Positions 1 to 9,666 of a stretch of 64,000 nucleotides of DNA are shown piece after piece. The notes beneath the pieces were generated by a model that saw nothing but the letters and a program-made list of their open reading frames with translations, was not told the origin of the DNA and made no database searches. The stretch covers positions 5,840-69,839 of the forward strand of contig NZ_JBDNRK010000018.1 of assembly GCF_047718555.1 (NCBI RefSeq). Reading direction: 5' to 3'. A program made the position numbers and the translations under genes. Position 1 is the stretch's first letter; the number at the start of each line of letters is the position of its first letter. Origin of the DNA: Clostridium_I sp047718555 (GTDB lineage Bacteria; Bacillota; Clostridia; Clostridiales; Clostridiaceae).

Positions 1-444
1 ATAACAAAAGAACAATTGGAAAGAACATTCAAGACTAATATATTTGCTATGTTTTATATGACAAAAGCAGTAATGCCATATTTAAAAAGCGGAGACTCAA
101 TTATAAATACTGCATCAATTACTGCATATAAGGGTAATGAGACTCTAATTGATTATTCATCTTCAAAAGGTGCTATAGTTTCATTTACAAGATCATTATC
201 ACTTTCTTTAGAAAATAGAAGTATAAGAGTTAACGCCATTGCTCCCGGTCCAATATGGACTCCACTTATACCTTCCACTTTTAGCGATTATGACGTTTCA
301 CAATTTGGTTTAGATACGCCTTTAGGAAGACCCGGTCAGCCTGCAGAACTTGCACCTAGCTATGTATTTTTAGCCTCTAATGATTCATCCTATGTTTCAG
401 GTCAAACACTTCATATAAATGGAGGAAATATTTTAAACGGTTAA
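1..444 (+). CDS. Short-chain dehydrogenase/reductase, 3' part only
   Basis: The gene starts before the window: the frame is open from base 1 and the first visible residues already lie inside an SDR fold. The catalytic YxxxK is seen as YSSSK (about residue 54 of the visible part), followed by the typical RVNAIAPGPIWTPL segment and a C-terminal VSGQTLHINGG. This resembles the YhdF/general stress protein 39 branch of classical SDRs, NAD(P)-dependent oxidoreductases of the cytosol. The substrate cannot be told. The TTG at 16 is an internal codon rather than a start. A decayed second SDR lies at 13.6 kb. Confidence 0.9.
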   Translation: MTKEQLERTFKTNIFAMFYMTKAVMPYLKSGDSIINTASITAYKGNETLIDYSSSKGAIVSFTRSLSLSLENRSIRVNAIAPGPIWTPLIPSTFSDYDVSQFGLDTPLGRPGQPAELAPSYVFLASNDSSYVSGQTLHINGGNILNG

Positions 445-649
445 GTAAATCAATAAGTTCATTATTGGTTATGTACATTATGGCTCAGGTGCTTTTGGTT
501 ACAATGTTGGAGAAAAACCTAAACCAGCCCCAAGAAGAGAGGGGACTGTAAATATTATCAAATAGATTAAATTTGTGGTTTTTACATTTCATAATTATAG
601 TAAAAATAATAGTTTTAAACTTAAGAAGCAAGTTAGTTAAAATAAAAAA
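445..649. other. Gap after the SDR gene with a start-less ORF remnant
   Basis: No complete gene. Bases 449-565 form an open frame without a start codon that ends TAG and encodes a Gly/Pro/Arg-rich tail containing GSGAFGYNVGEKP. It may be the 3' scrap of a lost gene. I do not recognise it. Confidence 0.35.
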
Positions 650-693
650 TGACTGTAGGTAGATTTCTTAGAATTCAGATCTACCTACAGTCA
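650..693 (-). terminator. Terminator of the DEAD-box gene
   Basis: A perfect 15-bp inverted repeat (650-664 and 679-693, arm TGACTGTAGGTAGAT) follows the stop of the - strand helicase gene. On the - strand it is followed by TTTTTTATTTT, a classic rho-independent terminator. On the + strand the U-run is weak. Confidence 0.85.
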
Positions 694-706
694 CCTTTGT
701 TAAGTT

Positions 707-1816
707 TTATATGCTTAATTCTCTTCTCGGAATCTTAAATTTTATAGCTTTTTCTATTTCATCCAATTCTCTTTTGTTTTTAGGGTCTACAAACATGCAT
801 GTATAGCCGTATTCACCAGCTCTGCCTGTTCTACCAATTCGATGAATATAGGATTCTGCACTTTCTGGGATATCATAATTATATATATGACTAACTCCAC
901 TTATATCTAATCCTCTAGCTGCAACGTCAGTAGCTATTAAGTATTGGATATCTCCATTTCTAAAGGATTTCATTATTCTCTCGCGTTTTGACTGAATTAT
1001 ATCACTATGGAGTTTTATACAATCATATCCACGGCTATACAAAGCCACTTCAAGATCATCAACTCTTCTCTTAGTTCTGCAAAATATTATAGCCATAAAT
1101 GGTCTGTCTTCATCTAAAACACTACATAAAGCATCTTGCTTTTCTCTGTCTGTAGTTTCTACCACATACTGCTTAATATTATCCAGTGTAACTTTTTCTT
1201 TTTTAGCAGTAACTACTAAAGGATCCTTCATATATCTATAGGCTAGTTTTTTAACTTCAGGGTCCATAGTTGCGGAAAAACATAATGTCTGACGTTTTTT
1301 AGAAGTTTCCTTTATAATATTTTCAATATCGTTTTTAAAACCCATAAGTAGTATTTGATCTGCCTCATCTAGTACTAAAGTCTTTAAATTCATAAGGTTT
1401 ATTGTTTTTCTAGCAAGATGATCTAAAAGTCTTCCTGGAGTTGCTATAATTAAATGGATGTTTCTCTTTAACTTTTTCATTTGAGATCCTATATCTTTAC
1501 CGCCATAGGCTGCTAAAATATTGATAGCTTTAGCTTCTTTAAGTTTCATGGCTTCTTCAGTTATTTGAATAGCAAGTTCTCTTGTAGGGGTTACAATCAA
1601 AGCCTGAATTGTTGGAGAATCAACTGATATGCTTTCAAAAATGGGAAGTAAAAAAGCAAGAGTTTTTCCCGTACCTGTTTGTGCCTCCGCTATAAGGTCT
1701 CTTCCTTCTTTAATAAAGCTAATACTCTCTTTTTGAATTGCTGTTGGCTCAGTAATACCTGTTTTCTTTAATGCATTTATTATATCTTCACTAATTCTAA
1801 GTTCTTTAAAATTCAT
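707..1816 (-). CDS. DEAD-box ATP-dependent RNA helicase
   Basis: Cytosolic RNA helicase that unwinds RNA duplexes with ATP, usually in ribosome assembly or mRNA turnover. All core motifs are present in order: Q-motif (GITEPTAIQ), Walker A AQTGTGKT (about residue 45), PTRELA, TPGR, DEAD, SAT, and the C-terminal HRIGRTGRAGEYG. The protein ends soon after the second RecA domain, so it has no long RNA-binding tail as in CsdA or DbpA. I place the start at the second Met (MNFKELRIS, ATG at 1816). The 11 upstream residues that could extend it are encoded by an intergenic repeat and lack a ribosome binding site. It is monocistronic with its own terminator. Confidence 0.93.
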   Translation of the reverse strand: MNFKELRISEDIINALKKTGITEPTAIQKESISFIKEGRDLIAEAQTGTGKTLAFLLPIFESISVDSPTIQALIVTPTRELAIQITEEAMKLKEAKAINILAAYGGKDIGSQMKKLKRNIHLIIATPGRLLDHLARKTINLMNLKTLVLDEADQILLMGFKNDIENIIKETSKKRQTLCFSATMDPEVKKLAYRYMKDPLVVTAKKEKVTLDNIKQYVVETTDREKQDALCSVLDEDRPFMAIIFCRTKRRVDDLEVALYSRGYDCIKLHSDIIQSKRERIMKSFRNGDIQYLIATDVAARGLDISGVSHIYNYDIPESAESYIHRIGRTGRAGEYGYTCMFVDPKNKRELDEIEKAIKFKIPRRELSI

Positions 1817-1835
1817 TTTATTATACCGTCCATTC

Positions 1836-1915
1836 TTAGGCATATTCAAAAAATAATCAGTTATTATACTAGTCTATTTTTCATTTTCCACTTATTATTT
1901 ATTTTCACATACCGT
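1836..1915. repeat. Fold-back repeat family M, core-deleted copy
   Basis: The ends (TTAGGCATATTCAAAAAATA on the left; TTATTTATTTTCACATACC on the right) match the ends of the 163-bp repeat at 54691-54853, but the central part is missing. It sits directly upstream of the DEAD-box gene. Confidence 0.65.
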
Positions 1916-2046
1916 ATTCGTATTTTTATTTAAATCATCTAATCATATCATATTGATGAAATTAATACTAATATTATTGTGTAATTGAGAGATAAATATT
2001 ATTTCTACTACAGCTGGACATATTAATATTAGTCAATTAGCCATAT

Positions 2047-2074
2047 ACTTTACGTAATATTTATTATGTAAAGT
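2047..2074 (+). other. dif-like 28-bp palindromic site, copy 1
   Basis: Two 11-nt arms (ACTTTACGTAA and TTATGTAAAGT) flank the 6-nt core TATTTA, the 11-6-11 layout of a Xer recombination site. It agrees with the Bacillus subtilis dif sequence as I remember it at 21 of 28 positions, and with a second site at 41769-41796 at 26 of 28. A wider palindrome extends over 2043-2078. It could instead be an operator. The rest of the gap 1916-2349 shows nothing else I can name. Confidence 0.45.
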
Positions 2075-2361
2075 ATATAAAATGTAAACCTAGTCCAATT
2101 CCATACTTTAAACTGAAATTCTTAAATTTCAAAAAAACAACCACATTATAAAGAAAACTTTAAGTCATAAATACAACAAAATTTATAAAATATCAAACAC
2201 TTTAAATAGAAAATCAGGCTATTCTGCATCTAAAGAATGTAAACAGTAGTATTATCCTTAACAAATAGAAATATAGCTGAAATATTGTTTGAAAATTTGT
2301 CAATAATGTATAATAATAAATAGGATAGTTACATATTGATTTAAATGAGGTGTCAATTTTG

Positions 2362-4530
2362 ATGAAAGAAGCATTAAATGCATTACAGGAATACTATGGA
2401 TATAAAGAATTTAGAAAATCTCAAAACTCTGTAATTGACAGCATATTGTGTGGGAAAGATACTTTGGCTGTTATGCCAACAGGGGGAGGTAAATCCATTT
2501 GCTATCAGATACCAGCATTATTATTTGATGGAGTTACAATCGTAATATCTCCATTAATATCTCTTATGAAAGATCAAGTGGATAATATAAAAGATTTAGG
2601 TATAAGTGCAGAATATATAAATAGCTCTCTTAACTTTAAAGAAATCCAGTCAATTATTGAAAAGTTAAATAATAATGAAATAAAAATTCTTTATCTAGCA
2701 CCAGAAAGATTGGAATCAGTTCAATTCTGTAACCTTATGCAAACACTAAATATATCTCAAGTTGCTGTAGATGAAGCACATTGTGTATCGCAATGGGGCC
2801 ATGATTTTAGAACAAGCTATAGATATATAAGTAAATTTATAAAAACTCTTTCGAAAAGGCCTATAATAACTGCTTTTACTGCTACAGCTACTGAGGAAGT
2901 AAGAAAAGATATAATAAAGCTAATAGAGCTTAATAATCCTGGAGTTTTTATATCAGGTTTTGATAGAGAAAATTTAAAAATAAACATATTAAAAATAGCA
3001 GGTAGATTAAAATATGTATTAAATTATATAAAAGAAAACAGAGATCAATCTGGAATAATATATGCATCAACGAGAAAAGAAGTAGATAATATTTATGAAA
3101 ATCTTATTGAAAATAACATATCTGCCTCTAGATATCATGCAGGATTATCCGATGTTGAAAGAAAACAAAATCAAGAAGACTTTGTATATGATAGAATTAA
3201 TGTTATGGTAGCTACTAATGCCTTTGGTATGGGAATTGATAAGTCAAATGTGCGTTTTGTAATACACTATAATATGCCTAAAAATATTGAAAGCTATTAT
3301 CAGGAAATAGGGAGAGCTGGCCGTGATGGAGAAAAGAGTGAATGTATTTTATTGTTTTCCCCACAGGATATTATGACTCAAAAATATTTAATTGAAGTTG
3401 GAACTCAGCAGCCTGAAAGAAGAATAAATGATTATAAGAAACTTCAAACCATGATTGATTTTGTTCATCATAATGGATGTCTTAGAAAATACATTTTAAA
3501 TTATTTTGGAGAAGATACTGATTATGAGGATTGTGGTAATTGCAGTAACTGTTTAACTGAAGGAGAATTAGTTGATAAAACTGTAGATGCGCAAAAAGTT
3601 TTATCCTGCATTTATAGAATGAAAAGAGATTTTGGAGTAAATACAATTGTAGATGTATTAAGAGGTTCTTCTCAAAAGAAAATATTGCAGTACAGATTTA
3701 ATGAACTATCTACTTATGGATTAATGAAAAATTATTCTAAAAAGGATTTGTCAGAGTTTATAAATACACTTATATCTCATGGATTTATAAATTTAAAAGA
3801 AGGGGAATTCCCTACAGTTATACTTAGTGAGCAATCTATGAAAGTTCTAAAAGGAGATGAAAAGGTAGTATTCAAAGAAGCTATTGCAGTTAAGAAAATA
3901 TCTGAAGATAATGAACTTTTTGAAGCTTTGAGAAGTCTGCGTAAAGAAATAGCAGCAAGCGAGGGTGTACCACCATATTTTATTTTCCCAGACAGTACCT
4001 TAAAAGAAATGAGTTTAAGATATCCTTTAAATAAAGAGCATATATTTGATATATCTGGTGTAGGGCAAGTTAAATACGAAAAATATGGTAAAACTTTTTT
4101 AAATCTAATAAATGACTACGTAGAAAAAAACAATATTGAAGTTAAATGGACTGAAAGAGCAGAAACTAAAACTTTACACACAGCTCGGACTGTAACTAGA
4201 AACACAAGTAATAAGGAAAAAACTCATGATATAACTATTAATATGATAAAAGAAGGTAAGAGCATAAAAGAAATTGCTAAAGAAAGAGAACTTACTGTAA
4301 CTACAGTACTTGGTCATATAGATAAGTATTTTAGAGAAGGTAATTCAGAAAAGTTTCAAATTAATTTTGATGAGTTCTTTACAGAAGAACAGGAAAAAGA
4401 GATTATTTTAGCTGCTGACAAACTAGGTATAGATAGGCTTGCACCAATAAAAGCAGAAGTATCAGATGGAATAAGCTATGATGCAATAAGAGCAGTTGTA
4501 TTTAAAAATTATATATTAAATAAACTTTAA
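2362..4530 (+). CDS. recQ: ATP-dependent DNA helicase RecQ
   Basis: 3'-5' DNA helicase of recombination and repair. It has Walker A MPTGGGKS (about residue 38), the DEAH box in VDEAHCVSQWGHDFR, and the RecQ C-terminal zinc site with Cys residues around CLRKYILNYFGE and CGNCSNC. An HRDC domain follows (about 530-600, LFEALRSLRKEIA), then a C-terminal helix-turn-helix segment (about 640-680, MIKEGKSIKEIAKERELT), as in the long RecQ form of Firmicutes. The ATG at 2362 is preferred over the GTG at 2350 because GAGGTG lies at proper spacing before it. No partner gene is adjacent. Confidence 0.95.
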   Translation: MKEALNALQEYYGYKEFRKSQNSVIDSILCGKDTLAVMPTGGGKSICYQIPALLFDGVTIVISPLISLMKDQVDNIKDLGISAEYINSSLNFKEIQSIIEKLNNNEIKILYLAPERLESVQFCNLMQTLNISQVAVDEAHCVSQWGHDFRTSYRYISKFIKTLSKRPIITAFTATATEEVRKDIIKLIELNNPGVFISGFDRENLKINILKIAGRLKYVLNYIKENRDQSGIIYASTRKEVDNIYENLIENNISASRYHAGLSDVERKQNQEDFVYDRINVMVATNAFGMGIDKSNVRFVIHYNMPKNIESYYQEIGRAGRDGEKSECILLFSPQDIMTQKYLIEVGTQQPERRINDYKKLQTMIDFVHHNGCLRKYILNYFGEDTDYEDCGNCSNCLTEGELVDKTVDAQKVLSCIYRMKRDFGVNTIVDVLRGSSQKKILQYRFNELSTYGLMKNYSKKDLSEFINTLISHGFINLKEGEFPTVILSEQSMKVLKGDEKVVFKEAIAVKKISEDNELFEALRSLRKEIAASEGVPPYFIFPDSTLKEMSLRYPLNKEHIFDISGVGQVKYEKYGKTFLNLINDYVEKNNIEVKWTERAETKTLHTARTVTRNTSNKEKTHDITINMIKEGKSIKEIAKERELTVTTVLGHIDKYFREGNSEKFQINFDEFFTEEQEKEIILAADKLGIDRLAPIKAEVSDGISYDAIRAVVFKNYILNKL

Positions 4531-4617
4531 AGGTATCTTTATGGATAGATAATTTTAAAAAACATTTTAAAAATAAAGTATAAAATTAATTGAGATTTAG
4601 AATTATAATATTGATTA

Positions 4618-4676
4618 ATTTTACTTAGTTGGAGTTTATATCTTACTAAGTTTAGATGAATTATCTAGGGACGTAT
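4618..4676 (-). repeat. Structured repeat family S, partial copy (reverse)
   Basis: Read on the - strand this matches the right half of the element at 55076-55246: ACGTCCCTAGATAATTCATC, then a hairpin with arms ACTTAGT and AACTAAGT. The left half is absent. Confidence 0.5.
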
Positions 4677-4765
4677 TTCTATTATATTTACTTTCAAAAG
4701 TTGGAAATAGTACATCAGCTAATCATGTGATAAATACTAAAAGCGAAAGGAAAGTGAACTCTTTA

Positions 4766-5293
4766 ATGCCATATGTTATAGTTACTACATTAAGTGGGGA
4801 AGCATTAAAATTTCATGATGAAATAACAACGAAAGTTTGTAATAAATTTAAAGTGAGAAGAACTAAATTACCAGGGCATATTACCTTAAAAGCACCCTTT
4901 GACAGTGATAACATAGATGAACTAATAGATCTACTTGAAGTTTTTGCAAATAGAACTAAAAAAGCACCAATAAACATAGAGGGATATGGCAGTTTTAGAA
5001 ATGATGTTATATTTATGAAAACAACATTTTCAAAAGAAGCAAAGAAAATTTATGACCAATTAGAACATCTACTTAAAACGCTAAATTGGCTCCAATGGAA
5101 GAAAAACGAAAGTGGTGAAAGAGTTTTTCATACAACCATCGTTTCCAAAAGAATAAAAGATAAATTTGAAGAGATATGGAATTATGTAAATGATACTCAG
5201 TGCAATTTTAATATTTATTTTGATAATATATCAATTTATATATGGAAAGATAATACATGGGTATTATATAAGAAATTTTTACTTCAAGATTAG
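4766..5293 (+). CDS. 2H phosphoesterase / 2'-5' RNA ligase-like protein
   Basis: Member of the 2H superfamily, whose enzymes open cyclic phosphates or make and break 2'-5' bonds. Both HxT motifs are visible: HITLKAPF (about residue 39) and HTTIVSK (about residue 124). About 175 residues is normal for the YjcG-like bacterial branch. The ATG at 4766 (MPYVIVTTLSGEA) is chosen because family proteins start here. In-frame GTG codons at 4727 and 4754 are alternatives, and no start has an ideally spaced ribosome binding site. The substrate is unknown. Confidence 0.75.
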   Translation: MPYVIVTTLSGEALKFHDEITTKVCNKFKVRRTKLPGHITLKAPFDSDNIDELIDLLEVFANRTKKAPINIEGYGSFRNDVIFMKTTFSKEAKKIYDQLEHLLKTLNWLQWKKNESGERVFHTTIVSKRIKDKFEEIWNYVNDTQCNFNIYFDNISIYIWKDNTWVLYKKFLLQD

Positions 5294-5423
5294 AAATTTA
5301 AATTTTATTTTACAGTAAAAATTAATTTATAAACAGAGGAATTATTACATAAATGTCGAATATACATACAATGATTGGATTATTCCATAACCAGTTGCTG
5401 TTATAATTTATCTTTTAAAGATA

Positions 5424-5498
5424 TGGATAAGGGCGTATGATCTTAGATAATTATTTAAACTTAATGGAAGTATGAATTTTCACTAAGTAAGAATCATT
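5424..5498 (+). repeat. Structured repeat family S, degenerate copy
   Basis: Homologous to the right part of the element at 55076-55246: AGATAATTATTTAAACTTAA, then a hairpin-like segment ending CACTAAGTAAGAATCATT. It lies just upstream of the DUF1189 gene and could form part of its leader. Confidence 0.45.
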
Positions 5499-5520
5499 TA
5501 TATTTTAAAGGGGGATTTTT

Positions 5521-6330
5521 GTGGAAAATAATATTGAAAAAAAGAAATTAAATTTTTTTGAAAAATTGATAAGCAGTGTACAAGGAATAAAACATTATCA
5601 GGATGTTTTAAAAGAAACTGTTGGAAAATCTATTTTATATTTGTTATTAATAGCTTTACTTTTTGGATTTATTGGTGCTATAAGAGGGGCTGTTGATGTA
5701 AATAATGGGATATCTGAACTAATAAAAATATATAATACTAAATGGCCAAATTTTGAACTAAAGGATGGAGAATTAAATGTAGATGGCAATATGCCAATGA
5801 TTTTATCTCAGGATAAGGATTACTATGTTGTCATAGATACAACAAACAGTACTAATCCTAATGTCTTAGATTCCTATGACAAAGGTATTTTAATTTTAAA
5901 AGATAAAGCTATTGAAAAAAGAAATGAAGCGACAACTCAAACTATAGATTTCAAATCATTACAGGGGATAACTCTTAATAAAAGTATTATAAATAATTAT
6001 TTGCCTTTTATTAAACTCATTATACCATTTATTTTTATTGGAAACATACTCCGTTATTTTTTAGGAGGACTTATTAGCGCTCTATTTTTGGCTTTATTTG
6101 CACTTATAATTAATGCTGTACTTAAAACAAACTTAAAATATGGGCAATTATACAGCATAAGTATTTACGCATTAACTACTCCATTTATAATTGATGTGAT
6201 TTTTGGTATTTTTAGTATTCAATATTTTAGCTACTATTGGTTATTCTATCATGCTATAGCTTTCGTTTACGTGGGCTTTGCCATATTTAAATTAAAAGAT
6301 TCTAAGAATAGTACTGAGGTTAACTATTAA
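5521..6330 (+). CDS. DUF1189 family membrane protein
   Basis: A 269-residue integral membrane protein. A short charged N-terminus (MENNIEKKKLNFFEKLI) is followed by a first membrane helix at about 39-57, a long extracytoplasmic loop (about 58-150), and a cluster of four more helices (about 165-260), the arrangement of DUF1189 proteins of Firmicutes. The function of the family is not known. The GTG start at 5521 is supported by AGGGGG 6-8 nt upstream. It stands alone and shares a bidirectional terminator with the converging sulP-type gene. Confidence 0.8.
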   Translation: MENNIEKKKLNFFEKLISSVQGIKHYQDVLKETVGKSILYLLLIALLFGFIGAIRGAVDVNNGISELIKIYNTKWPNFELKDGELNVDGNMPMILSQDKDYYVVIDTTNSTNPNVLDSYDKGILILKDKAIEKRNEATTQTIDFKSLQGITLNKSIINNYLPFIKLIIPFIFIGNILRYFLGGLISALFLALFALIINAVLKTNLKYGQLYSISIYALTTPFIIDVIFGIFSIQYFSYYWLFYHAIAFVYVGFAIFKLKDSKNSTEVNY

Positions 6331-6454
6331 AATCTCAATATTATAATAAAAGTGAGAATCTTTTTAATAACAACATACTACTATTGTGTTTATTGTCTAT
6401 GTTATGCTAATTACATAGACAAATATAGTTATTTTAATTGCCGAAAAATCCAAG

Positions 6455-6508
6455 AAGCACATATTAATATTCTAATCAATTAAGTAATTAGAATATTAAT
6501 ATGTGCTT
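6455..6508. terminator. Bidirectional terminator between DUF1189 and SulP genes
   Basis: A perfect 22-bp inverted repeat (6455-6476 and 6487-6508; arms begin AAGCACATATTAATATTC) lies between two converging genes. Confidence 0.8.
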
Positions 6509-6561
6509 TCTATATTGTCAAAATCTACTTAAGCCATTTATATTATATGACTGCATATGAT

Positions 6562-8217
6562 CTACGCTGACTGATACTCACTCAATATAAAATTGGCTCT
6601 TTCAATAGCTTCCTCCACTGTACCACAAAAGTTATTTTCTCCAATCATATCTACAAAACTATATTTTTTAAGCATTTCCAGCGGCTGATTCTGAATTTTT
6701 AATATAATTAATTTTGTATGGTGTTTCTTGCATATATTGTACAGCATTTCAAAAGAATGATAAGCTGTAGCATCCATAAAAGGCACTTTGCTCATCTTTA
6801 TTACTAATACTTTAGTAGGTACTCCCATTTCTCTTATTGCAGATATAAATTTATTGGCAGCTCCAAAGAAAAAGGGTCCGCTGATTTCATAGATTGAAAT
6901 ATGCTCATGCAGTGTTACATTTTCTATAAATTCATTAGCATCTTTGTCACCATCATCATCTAATATATATTTGATTTCTGTAATTTCACCCATCTTTCTC
7001 ATGAATAAGAAGGATGCAAGTACTACACCTACACCTATAGCAACAACCAAATCTAGAAAAATAGTTAAGAAAAATGTAACTATAAACACTAGGGAATCAC
7101 TTTTAGGAGATTTAAATATTGTTCTAAATGCTTCCCAATCTCCCATGTTATATGCAATCATTACTAAAACAGATGCTAAAGAGGCCATAGGAATTAATTT
7201 AACATAGGGCATAAATAATAACATAATAATTAAAAGTACCAGGGCATGAATCATTCCTGCTGCTGGTGTCCTGCCGCCATTCTTAACATTTGCTGCAGTC
7301 CTTGCAATGGCTCCTGTAACTGGTATACCGCCAAAGATTGCTGAAAAAATATTAGCGAAACCTTGAGCTATTAGCTCCATATTAGAACGATGTCTACCTC
7401 CAATCATTCCATCTGATACTACAGCTGACAATAAAGATTCAACAGAACCAAGAATGGCAATTGTTAGAGCTGGAAGCATCAGTTCATTTATCATAGTAAA
7501 ATTAACTTTTGGAAGACTAGGATGCGGAAGGGATGAGGAAAGGTTCCCAAATTGACTTCCGATAGTTGTAACATTTAATTTTAAAATCATTGCAAGTATA
7601 GTTACTACTATTATGGCTATAAAAGTTCCGGGGATTTTTTTATTTATCCTTGGCCATAATATAATTATTCCAAGAGTTAAAATGGATATAAATAAACTCT
7701 GAAAATTAATTGTATGAAAATTATTAAAATATGATATCAATTTTTCTACAAAATGTGAAGGTACAGTTTTCATCTGCAAACCAAAGAAATCTTTTACTTC
7801 CGTAGATAGAAGAACTACTGCTATACCGCTTGTAAATCCTGTAGTTATTGAAGAAGGAATATATTTTATTAAACTTCCAAATTTCAATAATCCCATTATA
7901 ACAAGAAAAATTCCTGCCATTATAGTTGATACGAACAAACCTTCTATTCCAAACTTTTGTATTATTCCATATACAATAACTACAAAAGCTGCTGTGGGAC
8001 CTCCAATTTGAACTCTGCTTCCACCAAGTAAGGATACAATAAACCCTCCAATAATTGCTGTGTATAAACCTTTTTCTGGTGAAACCCCAGATGCAATTGC
8101 CAAAGCAATGGAGAGTGGCAGTGCAATAATTGCAACTATGATACCTGAGATAAAATCTTTTACGAATTGTTCTTTAGTGTAATTTTTTAAGCATGTAATT
8201 GACTTTGGAATTAACAA
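6562..8217 (-). CDS. SulP family anion transporter with STAS domain
   Basis: Membrane transporter for inorganic anions such as sulfate or bicarbonate. The N-terminal 380 residues hold ten or more hydrophobic segments, with the family signature around ISGIIVAIIALPLSIALAIA (about 24-43) and the ARTAANVKNGGRTPAAG segment (about 305). A cytoplasmic STAS domain follows (about 430-545) with HEHISIYEISGPFFFGAA and MDATAYHSFE. The TTG start at 8217 has AGGAGTG upstream. It diverges from a tandem MarR-type regulator, which is a natural candidate for its control. Confidence 0.92.
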   Translation of the reverse strand: MLIPKSITCLKNYTKEQFVKDFISGIIVAIIALPLSIALAIASGVSPEKGLYTAIIGGFIVSLLGGSRVQIGGPTAAFVVIVYGIIQKFGIEGLFVSTIMAGIFLVIMGLLKFGSLIKYIPSSITTGFTSGIAVVLLSTEVKDFFGLQMKTVPSHFVEKLISYFNNFHTINFQSLFISILTLGIIILWPRINKKIPGTFIAIIVVTILAMILKLNVTTIGSQFGNLSSSLPHPSLPKVNFTMINELMLPALTIAILGSVESLLSAVVSDGMIGGRHRSNMELIAQGFANIFSAIFGGIPVTGAIARTAANVKNGGRTPAAGMIHALVLLIIMLLFMPYVKLIPMASLASVLVMIAYNMGDWEAFRTIFKSPKSDSLVFIVTFFLTIFLDLVVAIGVGVVLASFLFMRKMGEITEIKYILDDDGDKDANEFIENVTLHEHISIYEISGPFFFGAANKFISAIREMGVPTKVLVIKMSKVPFMDATAYHSFEMLYNICKKHHTKLIILKIQNQPLEMLKKYSFVDMIGENNFCGTVEEAIERANFILSEYQSA

Positions 8218-8252
8218 GTTATCACTCCTATAACATTTTTATATTTAGTTAG

Positions 8253-8262
8253 CATTCGAATG
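8253..8262. promoter_or_regulatory. Palindrome in the sulP/MarR divergent region
   Basis: CATTCGAATG is a perfect 10-bp palindrome within GTTAGCATTCGAATGTTGA, 36-45 bp upstream of the SulP start. It is a candidate operator for the neighbouring MarR-like protein. The link is inferred from position only. Confidence 0.3.
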
Positions 8263-8426
8263 TTGAAATTTAATACATAGATAATAATATCTTATTTTAT
8301 ACATATAAACAACAAGATTCGATTAATTAAAACAAATTTGATTTACTATTTGAGATTATGCTAAAATTATACATGCATATTTCTTTAAATATATAGGACA
8401 CTTGCTTTATGTGGAAGGATACAATT

Positions 8427-9485
8427 ATGGATCTAAAAAATAAATTATTTGATATTCATGAATTTTATAACTTATCAAGATACTTATTTTTGAATATAGA
8501 ATGTAACTATAATAATTTTGTTAAAAAAACAACTATTACATTACCCCAACTAAGAGTACTATGGATTATAAAAATATTTCAAGGCATTTCTCTTGGAGAA
8601 ATTGCAAAAATAGGGTGTTGGTCTCCACCTACAGTAACAAAAATAATTAAACTTTTAATGGAGAAAAATTTAGTTGTACGTGAAGAGACTATAAATAAGA
8701 AATTATACAGTCTAAATCTCACTGAAGCTGGACATAATCTAATTAAATTAAACAGAATGAAGAAACATGATAAAGCTGCATTAATACAATTGCTTTCAGC
8801 AGTTAATGAAGAGGATTTGAATTTTACTATAGAAATTTTAAAATCAATAACTGTATATTCAAATAATTCTTTTCTATTTGAATATATAGATAAATTAAAT
8901 GAATTAGGATTAAAAATTGACTTTAGCGATTTTAATTCTGAAGAAAAATTTATGCTTCAAAAACTTGTTCTCTTTTATAATCTTTTAAGAACTTTTATTT
9001 TAACCCTTGTAAACAATCATAGGAAATTACTTTCAGTCTTTAAACTTACATATCCTCAGCTTAGAGCTTTATGGATTATTGATGCTTTTCCAGGTATTAC
9101 TTCAGTTAGATTGAGTAAACTTGCTTATTTAGCTCCCTCTACTGTTAATGTTATAGTAAAGAAACTCTATGAAAAAAATTTAATATATAAGGAAAAATCT
9201 GAATTAAAGAATTCACTCTTTTTATATACTTCAGAAAGTGGAGAAAAACTACTTGTTAAAGAATTCGATGTAAATCAAAAAAGTTTTTTAATATATAAAG
9301 ATCTAGAATTTTTATCAAGAAATGAATTACTGAAGTTGAATCAATTCATGTTGAAATTAAACTTAGTACTTAAAAATGATTTTGTGGAAAAATACATTGA
9401 AAGAACTTTTACAGTAATAGAGAAAAGACTTTATCCGATGACTAGCATCCGTAATACTCCCAATTTCTATGAAAGTGGGAGATAA
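8427..9485 (+). CDS. Tandem MarR-type transcriptional regulator
   Basis: The protein carries two MarR-like winged-helix units in one chain. Unit 1 (about 35-110) has LPQLRVLWIIKIFQG followed by SPPTVTKIIKLLMEKNL. Unit 2 (about 205-280) has YPQLRALWIIDAFPG followed by APSTVNVIVKKLYEKNL. MarR proteins are normally 140-160 residues and act as dimers, so this looks like a fused dimer. The ATG at 8427 is favoured by GGAAGG 8 nt upstream over the ATG at 8409. The last 18 residues (from LYPMTSIR) and the stop codon are encoded by an intergenic repeat. It diverges from the SulP transporter. Confidence 0.8.
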   Translation: MDLKNKLFDIHEFYNLSRYLFLNIECNYNNFVKKTTITLPQLRVLWIIKIFQGISLGEIAKIGCWSPPTVTKIIKLLMEKNLVVREETINKKLYSLNLTEAGHNLIKLNRMKKHDKAALIQLLSAVNEEDLNFTIEILKSITVYSNNSFLFEYIDKLNELGLKIDFSDFNSEEKFMLQKLVLFYNLLRTFILTLVNNHRKLLSVFKLTYPQLRALWIIDAFPGITSVRLSKLAYLAPSTVNVIVKKLYEKNLIYKEKSELKNSLFLYTSESGEKLLVKEFDVNQKSFLIYKDLEFLSRNELLKLNQFMLKLNLVLKNDFVEKYIERTFTVIEKRLYPMTSIRNTPNFYESGR

Positions 9486-9508
9486 CGGCTGCTACGTCCC
9501 TGGATAAC
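9430..9508 (+). repeat. Structured repeat family S, short copy
   Basis: TTATCC (9431-9436) pairs with GGATAA (9502-9507). Between them GAC-TAGCA pairs with TGCTA-C-GTC, CCGT with ACGG, and CTCCC with GGGAG, forming one long interrupted hairpin. The left arm lies inside the 3' end of the MarR-like gene. The terminal hairpin seen at 55208-55235 is missing. Confidence 0.65.
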
Positions 9509-9666
9509 GATTTACTAGAATTTCTAATCAATTATAAGTATTAACAGCAAAGTAATGAACAATATTTGAAAAATACTCAGTAGATAACTGAAAGATATAA
9601 TCTAATTTTAAGACAACAGCGAAGTTATTCCTTTACTGTTATTTTTTTCATAGCAGCTAATTAAAA

